DNA of 64,000 nt from Crocinitomicaceae bacterium (GCA_020635955.1 JACJYW010000003.1:1-64000); one strand, 5' to 3'; counted from the first letter of the stretch, positions 45,459-54,699 are shown. Made by a program: numbers and translations. Notes: generated from the sequence alone by a model not told the origin.

Positions 45459-47270
45459 ATGAGAGGATTAGTTATTGTCTTATTGAGTCTGCTTTTTACA
45501 AGCCATAGCTTCAGCCAGATCAAGTTGGTTGAGTATGAATATTGGTTCAATAATGACTATGGAAATGTTCAGGTGATATCATTCACACCAACAGTTCAGC
45601 ATGCTATTAACACAGATTTAGATGCCTCTGCACTTCCGGAAGGAATCAATGTGTTAAACTTAAGATACAAAGATGAAAATGGTATTTACAGCAGCACCAT
45701 CAGTCAGTTCTTTTACAAGAATACTGAACAGTTAACACTCAATAAAAAGCTGGTGGAGTATGAATACTGGTTCAATAATGATTACGGCAATGTTCAGGTA
45801 GTTCCTTTTAGTCCTTCAATACAACACAATATCAATACAGATCTGGATGCTTCAGCTTTAGCTGAGGGAATTAACGTATTGAATATTAGATACAAGGATG
45901 AGGACGGAATATACGGCAGCACTATCTCCCAGTTCTTTTATAAAAACACCGAGCAATTGACGCCTGGTAAAAAACTAGTAGAGTATGAATACTGGTTCAA
46001 TAATGATTATGGTAATGTTCAGATAGTGTCATTTACCCCTTCTGTTCAGCATTCTATCAACGGAACCATTGATGCTTCAACACTTCCTGAAGGGATAAAT
46101 GTGCTGAATATCCGATATAAAGACGAAAATGATATACACAGCAGCACGATTAGCCAGTTTTTCTGCAAGTCTTCTGCTACGGTAGTTGACAATAAGATCG
46201 TTGGATATAAATACTGGTTTGATAATGATCTTAACAATGCTGTTTACAATTTGCTTGGAACTCCAGTTACTCAGCTTAATCTATCCAATTCAATAGATAT
46301 GACTCAGATCAGCAAAGGCACTCATACTGTGAATTTTCAATTGTTGGATTCAGTAGGAAACTGGAGTGTTGTTACAACTGATACCGTTATTAAATTATCA
46401 CTTCCCATTGCAGAATTCTCTTATTTATCCACCGAAAACTGTGATTCTACTATTGTTGATTTTACTGACAATAGTATAGATGGAGACACTTATTATTGGG
46501 ACTTTGGAGATGGAGATCATGATACAATTACAGATCCTCAGCATATCTTCTACAGCCCCGGAACCTATTTGGTGAACTTAACTATAACAGATACGATAAC
46601 TCTGGATGATAGTACCTATCAATTACCAATTACAATCTATGGGGAAACAACCGATTCTATAGTTGTGAGTGAATGTTTTGAATATATTTCTCCAAGTGGG
46701 ATATATACCTATGTGAATTCAGGTATTTATATAGACACCGTTGCAAATAACTGGGGTTGTGATAGTGTTATCACTATTAATTTGAATATTAATTCCGTAA
46801 ACATTGGATTAAGTCAAACCGGGAATGATCTGACCGCCAGTGCTTCAGGCGCCAATTATCAATGGTTAGATTGTGATAACAACTACAGCTTGATTCCGGG
46901 TGAAACCTCTCAAACCTATACTCCAGCATTGTCTGGCAATTATGCCGTTGAGGTCACTGAAAATGGTTGTATTGATACTTCATCCTGTTATCAGATAACA
47001 TTGGTTGGTTTAGAAGAAAATTCAGATCTGTTAAATGTTCAAATCTATCCTAATCCAACACGAGATCTTCTTTATATAGACCTGGGAAAAACACAGGACA
47101 ATGTGCGGTTGAAATTGACCCTGGCTGATGGTAAAACAATTGAGTATCTTTCAATTCAAAACACAGGAATAGTACAGTTAGACCTAAGCGACAATCCATC
47201 TGGTGTTTATTTTGTAGAAATCCTGACAGATAGTAACAAGAAAACAGTTTTCAAGGTAATCAAGCAGTAA
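45459..47270 (+). CDS. T9SS-secreted protein with tandem 75-residue repeats and PKD domain
   Basis: 603 residues: signal peptide (ending near SFSQ), three near-identical 75-residue repeats starting LVEYEYWFNNDYGNVQ (residues 22-246), and a degenerate fourth (IVGYKYWFDNDLNNAVY, from 247). A PKD domain follows (about 315-390; YYWDFGDGDHDTITDPQHIF). Next is a Cys-containing Ig-like region, and last a T9SS type A sorting domain (LLNVQIYPNPTRDLLYIDL ... PSGVYFVEIL). It is probably a surface adhesin-like or carrier protein acting with the beta-helix protein. Function is unknown. Confidence 0.82.
   Translation: MRGLVIVLLSLLFTSHSFSQIKLVEYEYWFNNDYGNVQVISFTPTVQHAINTDLDASALPEGINVLNLRYKDENGIYSSTISQFFYKNTEQLTLNKKLVEYEYWFNNDYGNVQVVPFSPSIQHNINTDLDASALAEGINVLNIRYKDEDGIYGSTISQFFYKNTEQLTPGKKLVEYEYWFNNDYGNVQIVSFTPSVQHSINGTIDASTLPEGINVLNIRYKDENDIHSSTISQFFCKSSATVVDNKIVGYKYWFDNDLNNAVYNLLGTPVTQLNLSNSIDMTQISKGTHTVNFQLLDSVGNWSVVTTDTVIKLSLPIAEFSYLSTENCDSTIVDFTDNSIDGDTYYWDFGDGDHDTITDPQHIFYSPGTYLVNLTITDTITLDDSTYQLPITIYGETTDSIVVSECFEYISPSGIYTYVNSGIYIDTVANNWGCDSVITINLNINSVNIGLSQTGNDLTASASGANYQWLDCDNNYSLIPGETSQTYTPALSGNYAVEVTENGCIDTSSCYQITLVGLEENSDLLNVQIYPNPTRDLLYIDLGKTQDNVRLKLTLADGKTIEYLSIQNTGIVQLDLSDNPSGVYFVEILTDSNKKTVFKVIKQ
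45522..46196 (+). repeat. Three 225-bp tandem coding repeats
   Basis: Units begin at 45522, 45747 and 45972, each exactly 225 bases and encoding the LVEYEYWF... module. Most differences between units are synonymous (for example GAATATTGG against GAATACTGG), so the protein sequence is held while the DNA drifts. Confidence 0.85.
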
Positions 47271-47360
47271 ACTTTGATCATAATAATTGCTTTTTCAATT
47301 TCATTATATTAGAGGTTTTAGGGATTCGGCAATGCTCTCCTTATAATTCTTTTGTACCTA

Positions 47361-47750
47361 ATGAAAAATGTAAACCCCGCAGTAACCTCCTTTCTTGATG
47401 CTCTAAACCATCCATTTAGAAAAGAAATCGAGCAATTAAGAATCATTATCCTCAGTACAAATTCAGGATTAGAAGAAAACATCAAATGGAATGGTCCTAA
47501 TTACAATATCGGTGATCAAGACCGAATTACTATGAAGATCCAACCACCAAAGCAAATTCAGTTGATCTTTCACAGAGGTGCAAAAAAGCAGGAACAGCCA
47601 AAAGATAAGCTCGTACAAACAAATTCAAAACTTTTAGTTTGGAAAGAGAATGATAGAGCCATTGCCTCTTTCAAGAATTCAGGTGAGATCGAACAATATA
47701 AGTCAGAATTGAAAGAAATTATTGAACAGTGGATCAATGCTTCGAATTAA
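47361..47750 (+). CDS. DUF1801 (YdhG-like) domain protein
   Basis: 129 residues from ATG 47361 (preferred over a TTG nine bases earlier). It starts with VTSFLDALNHPFRKEIEQLRIIIL, then has IKWNGPNYN and MKIQPPKQIQLIFHRGAKK, all features of the DUF1801/YdhG fold related to frataxin-like YdhG proteins. Function is unknown. It is followed by a run of small enzymes but has its own 90-base upstream gap. Confidence 0.8.
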   Translation: MKNVNPAVTSFLDALNHPFRKEIEQLRIIILSTNSGLEENIKWNGPNYNIGDQDRITMKIQPPKQIQLIFHRGAKKQEQPKDKLVQTNSKLLVWKENDRAIASFKNSGEIEQYKSELKEIIEQWINASN

Positions 47751-47838
47751 ACTTCTTAAACAGTTTAGTGCCACTTGTATCACCAATTAATGATTAGATT
47801 TATCTAATTATATCACTATTGAATAGTATTAGTAGATC

Positions 47839-48594
47839 ATGGACATTGTAAAACATAATAGTTCTGCCTGGGACAACTACGTTGAGAAAAAAGACAGATG
47901 GACAATACCTGTTACTGACGAGGTATTGAAAGCAGCTAAAAAGGGTGATTGGAGTATTGTGCTTACACCTCACAAACCTGTTCCTCATAATTGGTTTCCT
48001 GAGCTAAAAAATCTTAAAATATTAGGCCTTGCTTCTGGTGGTGGTCAACAAGGCCCTGTGCTAGCAGCATTAGGAGCAGATGTTACAATATTTGACAATT
48101 CTGCAAAGCAATTAGAACAAGATAGATCTATAAGTGATAGCTATGGCTTAGATATTGAACTGGTACAAGGTGACATGAAGGACCTTTCTGTATTTAAGGA
48201 CAATACCTTTGATCTAATTTTTAATCCTTGTTCGATTCTTTTTGTTGACAATATATCATCTGTTTGGCAGGAATGCTATCGCGTTTTAAAACCAAAAGGC
48301 ATCTTAATGACTGGTTTAATGAACCCTATTACCTTTCAACTGGATGAAGATACCATGAAGATCATTTACAAACAACCATTTTCAGATATAGAGTCTTTGC
48401 CTAAAGAAAAGTTGGATGAATTACTGAAAAATAATGAAGCTCTCATTTTTGGTCATAGTTTAGCTGATCAAATTGGCGGTCAACTCAATGCGGGATTTCT
48501 TATTACTGATATGTTCGAAGACAATTGGGGAGGTGATAGCAAACTTGACGAGTATTTCCCTGCATTTCTTGCTACTAGAGCAATTAAGTTATAG
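47839..48594 (+). CDS. Class I SAM-dependent methyltransferase
   Basis: A 251-residue Rossmann-fold methyltransferase with motif I LGLASGGGQQGPVLAALGADVTIFD, an acidic loop VQGDMKDLSVF and FDLIFNPCSILFV (motif IV region). The substrate is unknown. A second, unrelated methyltransferase follows 26 bases downstream, so the two may be co-transcribed. Confidence 0.85.
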   Translation: MDIVKHNSSAWDNYVEKKDRWTIPVTDEVLKAAKKGDWSIVLTPHKPVPHNWFPELKNLKILGLASGGGQQGPVLAALGADVTIFDNSAKQLEQDRSISDSYGLDIELVQGDMKDLSVFKDNTFDLIFNPCSILFVDNISSVWQECYRVLKPKGILMTGLMNPITFQLDEDTMKIIYKQPFSDIESLPKEKLDELLKNNEALIFGHSLADQIGGQLNAGFLITDMFEDNWGGDSKLDEYFPAFLATRAIKL

Positions 48595-48620
48595 TAATAT
48601 ATTCGCCCTCATCTTATTCA

Positions 48621-49253
48621 ATGGACAAGTATCAGGAAACATTTCAAACATGGAACAAGATCGCTAAGGTTTATGAAGACAAATTCATGGACCTTACCTT
48701 TTACAATGATTCTTATAATGCATTTCTTGACTTGATAAAAGGAACTCCCCCTTCTGTTTTGGAAATAGGTTGTGGACCAGGGAACATCACCAAATATCTG
48801 CTAGCAAAAAAGCCGGATCTAAGTATAACCGGAACAGACATTGCAGAAAACATGATCGAACTGGCTAGTAAGAATAATCCTTCAGCTGAATTTAAGGTAT
48901 TGGATGCTAGAGAAATTCGAAGTCTTGATCAAAAATATGATGCCATTGTTTGCGGATTCTGCATTCCCTATTTATCAAAAAATGATTGCCATCAATTAAT
49001 TGAAGATTGTACTGAAATCCTGAACAAGGATGGAATTCTCTATTTGAGCTTTGTAGTTGGAGATTATGAGAAATCTTCCTTTATTACAGGAAGTAGTGGT
49101 GATCGAACCTATTTCTATTATCACTCAAAAGCTGAAATGGAAAAGACCCTCCTATCCTATTCCTTTGAAATCGTTAATCACTTTGAAATAGATTACGAGA
49201 AAGCAGATGGTTCAAAAGAAACGCATACCGCACTAATTTCTAAAAAACACTAA
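48621..49253 (+). CDS. Class I SAM-dependent methyltransferase (small)
   Basis: A 210-residue methyltransferase with SAM motif VLEIGCGPGNITKYLL, the acidic GTDIAENMIELA and a YDAIVCGFCIPYLS motif IV. It differs from the preceding methyltransferase in all loops, so it is not a tandem copy. The VOC protein gene follows after nine bases. Substrate unknown. Confidence 0.86.
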   Translation: MDKYQETFQTWNKIAKVYEDKFMDLTFYNDSYNAFLDLIKGTPPSVLEIGCGPGNITKYLLAKKPDLSITGTDIAENMIELASKNNPSAEFKVLDAREIRSLDQKYDAIVCGFCIPYLSKNDCHQLIEDCTEILNKDGILYLSFVVGDYEKSSFITGSSGDRTYFYYHSKAEMEKTLLSYSFEIVNHFEIDYEKADGSKETHTALISKKH

Positions 49254-49262
49254 GTTGACCTC

Positions 49263-49688
49263 ATGCAACCCATCATAGATCACATACAGATCACTGTTAA
49301 AGACCTAAAAGCTGCTGAGCCATTTTATGACAAGCTAATGCCTCTGCTTGGTTTTGATCTGAGCAAAAAGTCTAAAGGAACGGTTGCTGCACATGAATTT
49401 GATGTGATCGAATACTGCCATCCCCTATTGATCTTTGCTATCAACTCACCAAGAGAAGTATTTAAAGATGAAACCGTGCACCGCAGAAAACCCGGTTCTC
49501 TACATCATCTGGCATTCAAAGCTAGCTCTTGCGAAGAAATAGATGCTCTTTATCCTGAGGTGGTTGAAACCGGTGCACAGATCGTCAATCCTCCTCAATA
49601 TTACCCTCAGCACGGAGAAAAGTATTATGCCCTTTTCTTTAAAGATCCGGATGGGATCAAGTATGAGATCGTATTTGAAGAAAGGTGA
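49263..49688 (+). CDS. VOC-superfamily (glyoxalase/dioxygenase-like) protein
   Basis: A 141-residue single-domain protein with IIDHIQITVKDLKAAEPFYDKLMPLLGFD at the start, the His-containing SLHHLAFKASS strand and a terminal FKDPDGIKYEIVFE with a metal-type Glu. The three putative metal ligands (His5-type, His in HHLAF, terminal Glu) are present, so a metal enzyme is possible. The reaction is not predictable. Confidence 0.85.
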   Translation: MQPIIDHIQITVKDLKAAEPFYDKLMPLLGFDLSKKSKGTVAAHEFDVIEYCHPLLIFAINSPREVFKDETVHRRKPGSLHHLAFKASSCEEIDALYPEVVETGAQIVNPPQYYPQHGEKYYALFFKDPDGIKYEIVFEER

Positions 49689-49746
49689 CCTCCCCTACTT
49701 TATTGCCGCATTAATTCACTAGCTTTATTGGATACAATCAGTATCT

Positions 49747-50520
49747 ATGAAAATCAAGTTCATTCTTTTAACTTTAGTTCTCTTAGTATCTTTCTTAGGA
49801 TCAACCCAAACCGATTCACCAGAGCAAAGAACCACCGTAGTCATTCACACGCCTACCCCTTCATTGAAAAACAGTTTGTCCTTCTATAAAAAGCTGGAAT
49901 ACAAGGTGATCTCTGAAGCTAATCCTACACTCATAACGGATGGAAAGAATCTGTTAGAGATCAACGCAGATCGTAAGGCAAGAGCGGGTTTAAAAATGTA
50001 TAGAAAGAGTTGGACTGAGGAAGTTGAAAAACTGAAGCCTTTGACCACCGTTTATGAAGTGGAAAATGGTTATTTATTGAATGATCTGAATGGTTGCTGG
50101 ATCTATTTGATCAATGATGAATTTAAACTGGATTATCCATTAGCTGATAGCGCTACAGCCGTGACAGGGAATTTCATGGGTTTAAGTCTTGAATCGGCAA
50201 ACATGGCCAGGTCACTGGAGATATGGACGATACTTGGATTCAGTACTATAATGGGTAGCGCAGAATCAGGATTCATAATCATTCAAAATGCGGAAGGATT
50301 CTCTTTAAGTATGATGAAGCCCTTGTTGTGTCCTCACCTGTTCTTTAATCCTTCTATGACGTTTTTTAACGGAAAAAATAACCTGAACATCATTAAAAAG
50401 ATCAGAAAATTAGGCATCCCTATCACCGAAGAAATAACGGTTTTCAACAAAGAAGGAATCGTAGACAATATCATTATTAGAGATCCCGGTGGATACGGCT
50501 TTTTTATATTCAGTGATTAG
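49747..50520 (+). CDS. Exported VOC-like protein
   Basis: 257 residues with a hydrophobic signal peptide (MKIKFILLTLVLLVSFLGSTQ) followed by two VOC-type halves: TTVVIHTPTPSLKNSLSFYKKLEY and FMGLSLESANMARSLEIWTILGF. The C terminus VDNIIIRDPGGYGFFIFSD matches the last VOC strand, but several usual metal ligands are not evident, so it may be non-catalytic. Most VOC proteins are cytoplasmic; export is the unusual feature. Confidence 0.72.
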   Translation: MKIKFILLTLVLLVSFLGSTQTDSPEQRTTVVIHTPTPSLKNSLSFYKKLEYKVISEANPTLITDGKNLLEINADRKARAGLKMYRKSWTEEVEKLKPLTTVYEVENGYLLNDLNGCWIYLINDEFKLDYPLADSATAVTGNFMGLSLESANMARSLEIWTILGFSTIMGSAESGFIIIQNAEGFSLSMMKPLLCPHLFFNPSMTFFNGKNNLNIIKKIRKLGIPITEEITVFNKEGIVDNIIIRDPGGYGFFIFSD

Positions 50521-50600
50521 TTCATAAATTATTTTTTCGCAACTGATACGTTCAATTTTCCAATTCCTTAAATTGTGTAAAATCAATTAAATTGAATGTT

Positions 50601-50702
50601 ATGGCTAAAGGTCAGGACGCCAAGAAAAACGTAAAGAAAGCGGCGACCAAAACGTTAAAAGAAAAAAGAGCTGAAAAGAAATTAAAAAAAGACAAAAAAT
50701 AA
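50601..50702 (+). CDS. Lys-rich small protein, 33 residues
   Basis: ATG 50601 to TAA 50702 encodes a 33-residue peptide starting MAKGQDAKKNVKKAATKTLK and ending KKLKKDKK, about half Lys plus Arg. Small basic proteins of this kind recur in Bacteroidota, and an intrinsic terminator lies directly downstream, which supports a real gene. It would be expected to bind nucleic acid or ribosomes; that is inference from charge. Confidence 0.6.
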   Translation: MAKGQDAKKNVKKAATKTLKEKRAEKKLKKDKK

Positions 50703-50709
50703 GCTTTAG

Positions 50710-50750
50710 ATGGTGGAAAGATTTTAAAATTGATCCGCCATTTTTATTTC
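50710..50750 (+). terminator. Intrinsic terminator after the small Lys-rich gene
   Basis: ATGGTGGA (50710-50717) pairs with TCCGCCAT (50734-50741) with one G-T wobble. The 16-base loop holds the smaller palindrome ATTTTAAAAT, and a T-rich tract follows. Confidence 0.6.
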
Positions 50751-50758
50751 ATTGATCT

Positions 50759-51160
50759 ATGAATTTTTTACGTCCAATATTCTTCTCTTTAATTCTCATT
50801 TCATGTGCTCAAATTGAACAAGAGCATGAGAGTGATATTTCTACTGAGTCACAGTCTACCACTATAGCTAAATCTGATTCCTTATTATTGGATGCGTTAA
50901 TTGATTCCATCTGGTTCTCAGAAAAAGTTCAAGCTAAAAATCAGGAAATTATTCAACTCTCAAATAATGAACGACATCTGACAATTATTCTAGATGATGA
51001 ACAAGAGGACATTTATGTAAAACTAGCTGAAGACAACGGAATGAATTACGTTACGCATCTCACATTTGTCATCAAATCATCAGAAAATTACAGCATCCAC
51101 TTTTATGATCCTATTGAAGATACAAAGATCGATTTTCAAACATGGTTAGATCAAAGATAA
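50759..51160 (+). CDS. Small lipoprotein (hypothetical)
   Basis: 133 residues with a lipobox (LILISC) at the N terminus, a Ser/Thr/Glu-rich linker, and a C-terminal globular part with alternating strands (HLTIILDDEQEDIYVKLAED). No known domain recognised. It is convergent with the next gene, with six bases between the stops. Confidence 0.65.
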   Translation: MNFLRPIFFSLILISCAQIEQEHESDISTESQSTTIAKSDSLLLDALIDSIWFSEKVQAKNQEIIQLSNNERHLTIILDDEQEDIYVKLAEDNGMNYVTHLTFVIKSSENYSIHFYDPIEDTKIDFQTWLDQR

Positions 51161-51166
51161 TCTCTC

Positions 51167-51766
51167 CTATTTCAACGATCGTTGAATCTCCTTCACTACT
51201 GAGTTTCCTGCACGCCTACCTATATTCCAGGCCAGGTCAACCGCTTCATTGCTGCTGAACTCTTTTTCACGATACTCATTTCTTTCCTTATTCCCTCCTG
51301 TTGCTAACTGAATGACTGTTCTGTTCGATTTTACTTTCTCTTCATCATCCTTAGATGCTGACCAGTTATAAACCACATTATCTTTCAAACGAGTAAGGGT
51401 TCCTTTAGCCTGATAATCCAGCTTCGTTAACTCAAAGGTCATTCCGTTCTGTTCAGAAGTGGTATCACTCACCGTTTCTGTTGAAGTAGATTCTGTGATC
51501 AGCAGTTCGGTAATGCGTACATTGAATTCAGGGTTAGCATCATCCACCACTACCTGGCTGCTAGAGAATTCAGCCTTCATTCCTTCAATGAATTTTTGCT
51601 GATAATCAGCCTCGGTTCCGGCAGCTGAAAAATTCGAATTTCCATTATTGAAAATGCTCACCGGAATATTAGGATCTATGCTTACATGCACCTCTTTATC
51701 CAGCGACTTACTCATGTAACATGCCGTTAATAAAAGAGCCAAACCAAGGGAAACTATTGCTTTCAT
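51167..51766 (-). CDS. Lipoprotein of unknown function
   Basis: 199 residues from ATG 51766, chosen because MKAIVSLGLALLLTAC is a textbook lipoprotein signal; the longer in-frame start at 51841 would put 25 odd residues before it. The mature part has SKSLDKEVHVSIDPNIP, a beta-rich centre with FNVRITELLITESTS, and a C-terminal helix (NIGRRAGNSVVKEIQ). It loosely resembles DUF4410-like lipoproteins. The 148 bases upstream to the next gene hold no other supported ORF. Confidence 0.65.
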   Translation of the reverse strand: MKAIVSLGLALLLTACYMSKSLDKEVHVSIDPNIPVSIFNNGNSNFSAAGTEADYQQKFIEGMKAEFSSSQVVVDDANPEFNVRITELLITESTSTETVSDTTSEQNGMTFELTKLDYQAKGTLTRLKDNVVYNWSASKDDEEKVKSNRTVIQLATGGNKERNEYREKEFSSNEAVDLAWNIGRRAGNSVVKEIQRSLK

Positions 51767-51914
51767 AGGAATCGAATTTAACATTAATTGGTCTAAAATG
51801 CGAACCTGTAGATAAATCAAGCCCATATTCAGTACAATCACTTATTGTTTTCCGAGAATTAGAATTGCGTATTTTTACATTATCATTTGGTTCTAATAAC
51901 CAAAGAAGGAAATA

Positions 51915-52637
51915 ATGTTCAGACATCAAGGCGAAAGCAGAACCTTAAAACAAAACCTTGGCATTGCCATTGTCCTTTCATTTGTTGCAGGAATAGTGAA
52001 CGTTACGGGATTTTTAGCGTTCATGCAATTGACCACCAATGTAACTGGACATTTCGCACTTTTCATTAATGATCTTGCCAATCTTCAATTTTGGAGAGGA
52101 ACGATCTATTTCCTATATATTTTTTCCTTCCTTTTAGGTTCGTTTGTGTCGAGTTTCCTAATAGAGAAATACAGAACGAATAAAAGGCTAAATGTATTTG
52201 TATTGCCTACCATCATTGAGAGTATTATTCTACTTGGAATTGGGATTGCCAGTAATTTCTCAGGCATCAATCACCCGGACATTGTCGTATGTTCACTGTT
52301 ATTTGCCATGGGGCTTCAAAATTCATTTGTAACGAAGATCTCCAACGCGGTGGTGAGAACCACGCATCTCACGGGCTTAATAACCGACCTGGGGATTGAT
52401 TTATCTCAATTGTTGTTCCCTGAAGCCTATCCAAATAGAGAAAAATTAAGAGCCAACATTAAATTACGCCTTTACATCATCTGCTTCTTTTTTATCGGAG
52501 GTTTTGTGGGAGGATTCCTGTTCTCAGAACTTGAACTTCATCTGAACACACTGATCTTTGCAGCTTTGGTGTTACTGATAAGTCTCTTTTATGATGATTT
52601 TAGGTATAGGATCTTAAAAAGAAAGAAGGAAAATTAA
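51915..52637 (+). CDS. YoaK/DUF1275 family membrane protein
   Basis: 240 residues with about six transmembrane helices. Conserved family segments are present: LSFVAGIVNVTGFLAFMQL with TNVTGHFA at the start and AMGLQNSFVTKISNAVVRTTHLTGLITDLG in the second half. These are typical of the UPF0700/DUF1275 proteins, whose function is not established (some are linked to chromate or small-molecule transport). Transcription is from its own start, upstream of the two-component genes. Confidence 0.85.
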   Translation: MFRHQGESRTLKQNLGIAIVLSFVAGIVNVTGFLAFMQLTTNVTGHFALFINDLANLQFWRGTIYFLYIFSFLLGSFVSSFLIEKYRTNKRLNVFVLPTIIESIILLGIGIASNFSGINHPDIVVCSLLFAMGLQNSFVTKISNAVVRTTHLTGLITDLGIDLSQLLFPEAYPNREKLRANIKLRLYIICFFFIGGFVGGFLFSELELHLNTLIFAALVLLISLFYDDFRYRILKRKKEN

Positions 52638-52704
52638 ATCATTCATAGATTCGCCAATTTTCTTGAAAAAACACGAAATTGTACAGGGCTAAAAAAGCTG
52701 AAAA

Positions 52705-52723
52705 TTCAAAATTTCTTCAAAAT
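52705..52723 (+). promoter_or_regulatory. Putative response-regulator operator A (tandem TTCAAAAT)
   Basis: Two direct half-sites TTCAAAAT (52705-52712 and 52716-52723) are spaced 11 bases start to start, one helical turn, which is the layout bound by OmpR/PhoB-family dimers. A 23-base block including these (52701-52723) recurs identically at 54696-54718. It lies 20 bases upstream of the response-regulator start. Binding is inference. Confidence 0.6.
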
Positions 52724-52742
52724 TGAAGTTTAAGTTCGCACT

Positions 52743-53417
52743 ATGAAGATCTTGATCATAGAAGATGAAAAGGAACTCGCCAGGGATATAAAATCTTTCC
52801 TGGCTTCAGAAGATTATTTGTGCGAATCGGCCAATAATTATGCAGATGCTATAGAAAAGATCCATTTACATGATTACGATTGCATCTTGCTGGACCTTAT
52901 GTTGCCCGGAGGAGATGGCATTGATATTTTGAAAGAGATCAAGTCACATCATAAGCAAGACGGCGTCATTATCATTTCAGCAAAAGATTCTATTGAAGAT
53001 AAAGTTCTAGGGCTGAAAATAGGCGCGGATGATTACCTGGCAAAGCCGTTTCATCAATCTGAATTAGCGGCACGGATCCATTCTGTGATAAGAAGAAAAC
53101 AATTTGACAGCACCAACACTATTGAACAAGACGAAATTCGCATTGACACACTATCAAAAACAGTCACTGTGAACGATCAGCAAGTTATTCTAACCAAAAA
53201 GGAGTTCGACCTGCTGGTATTCTTCGTTGGAAATAAGAACAGAGTATTATCAAAAGAAGCTTTAGCAGAGCATTTATCAGGAGATATTGCTGATATGTTT
53301 GACAACCACGACTTTGTTTACGCTCATATCAAGAATTTGAAACGTAAGCTGAAAGATGCCGGATGTGCTAATTATCTGACCACGGTTTATGGATCAGGCT
53401 ATAAATGGAAAATATGA
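52743..53417 (+). CDS. OmpR-family response regulator
   Basis: A 224-residue two-component regulator: receiver domain with acidic pocket IIEDE (Asp8), phosphoacceptor Asp51 in LLDLMLPG and conserved Lys101 in AKPFH, followed by a winged-helix DNA-binding domain (LTKKEFDLLVFF ... VYAHIKNLKRKL ... YGSGYKW). It overlaps its kinase by ATGA. It probably controls its own promoter and the downstream PepSY-like gene through the shared TTCAAAAT repeats. Confidence 0.92.
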   Translation: MKILIIEDEKELARDIKSFLASEDYLCESANNYADAIEKIHLHDYDCILLDLMLPGGDGIDILKEIKSHHKQDGVIIISAKDSIEDKVLGLKIGADDYLAKPFHQSELAARIHSVIRRKQFDSTNTIEQDEIRIDTLSKTVTVNDQQVILTKKEFDLLVFFVGNKNRVLSKEALAEHLSGDIADMFDNHDFVYAHIKNLKRKLKDAGCANYLTTVYGSGYKWKI

Positions 53418-54697
53418 GCAAACTACTAAACAAGCAGCTTAAAACACTTTCCATTTTTGCATTGATCATCTTGATGTGCAGCATTCCTGTTTACTATTTT
53501 GTAATAGAAACCATTTGGTTGGGAGAATTAGATGATCACAATGCATTGATCAGTCAAAGTATAGAAGAAAGATTCTCAAATTCTGAAGTCAATGATGAAG
53601 AATTGGAAAATGTCCTCTCCTTTTGGGATGCATTGCAGGCAGGAACCCAACTAGAGCCTTTGAAAAATGGAATATTCAAAGCTGATAGTATTTACGAAGT
53701 TGAGCGTGAAGATATTTGGGGAGACGGAGAAATGGAGCGTTTTCGAGTATTGCAATCCACCATCAAGATCAACGACAAGAATTATCTGCTAACGGTAGAA
53801 ACGAATGTTGAAGAAGCAAGTGAAACAATTTTCATTATCAGTATTATCACTGTTGTATTTGTTCTATTAATGATCATAGGCTTCATCCTGATCAACAGAA
53901 AGATATCAGCTAAAATTTGGGGGCCTTTTCAATCCACATTAGAAAAGCTTAAAAAATTTCAACTGGCTGATGAATCTGCACTTTCTTTTGAACCAACACA
54001 GATCATTGAGTTTGCTGAATTGAATGCAGAATTGGAATTGCTGATCAAGAATAACATTGCTGCCTATCAGAAACAAAAAAGATTTGTTGAAAATGCCTCT
54101 CATGAATTGCAAACGCCCATTGCAGTTTTGAAATCAAAGTTGGATCTGCTGCTACAATCAAAGGATCTTTCTGAAGAACAATCAAAAATTGTTAGTGCCA
54201 TTGCTCTTCCTTTGTCTCGAATAAGCCGATTAAATAAGAACTTATTGATCCTGGCTAAAATTGAAAATCATCAATACAAAGAAGAGGAAGAATTAAATCT
54301 CAATGATCTTCTCTCAGAAAATATGGAGATGTTGGATGATTATATACAGTCCAAAGGGTTGAACTTTACGATCGTATCTTCTGAACAGATCAATTTGCAT
54401 TCCAATAAATTTCTACTCGAAACGCTATTAAATAACCTATTGACGAACGCCATTAAGAACTCTGCTCAAAATGAAACGGTTCGTATTGAATTAATAGAAA
54501 ATAGTTTGATCATTTCAAATGCAGGTACACAAACTTTAGATCAGAAAAAAATATTCGAGCGTTTTTCAAATGTAAGCAATGAATCAGGCAACAGTGGGCT
54601 TGGATTATCTATCATTAAAGAAATCTGTTCCTATAATAATTGGTCGATTTCTTACGAATTTGAAAAAAATCAGCACATTTTTAAGGTCAACTTTTAA
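53414..54697 (+). CDS. Sensor histidine kinase, HisKA type
   Basis: 427 residues starting at ATG 53414, which overlaps the regulator's TGA; an in-frame ATG lies nine bases earlier. Two transmembrane helices (about residues 12-32 and 143-165) frame a ~110-residue periplasmic sensor. After a linker come the phosphoacceptor box FVENASHELQTPIAVLKSKL and the ATPase domain with NNLLTNAIKNSA and NSGLGLSIIKEI. The DxGxG motif (SNAGTQ here) is somewhat degenerate, as in several compact Bacteroidota kinases. Cognate to the preceding regulator. Confidence 0.9.
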   Translation: MSKLLNKQLKTLSIFALIILMCSIPVYYFVIETIWLGELDDHNALISQSIEERFSNSEVNDEELENVLSFWDALQAGTQLEPLKNGIFKADSIYEVEREDIWGDGEMERFRVLQSTIKINDKNYLLTVETNVEEASETIFIISIITVVFVLLMIIGFILINRKISAKIWGPFQSTLEKLKKFQLADESALSFEPTQIIEFAELNAELELLIKNNIAAYQKQKRFVENASHELQTPIAVLKSKLDLLLQSKDLSEEQSKIVSAIALPLSRISRLNKNLLILAKIENHQYKEEEELNLNDLLSENMEMLDDYIQSKGLNFTIVSSEQINLHSNKFLLETLLNNLLTNAIKNSAQNETVRIELIENSLIISNAGTQTLDQKKIFERFSNVSNESGNSGLGLSIIKEICSYNNWSISYEFEKNQHIFKVNF

Positions 54698-54699
54698 AA

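Noticed and set aside
44436..47270. A single gene split by frameshift (beta-helix plus T9SS repeat protein)
   Set aside because: The second gene has its own complete signal peptide and the first ends naturally, so two genes three bases apart are more likely.
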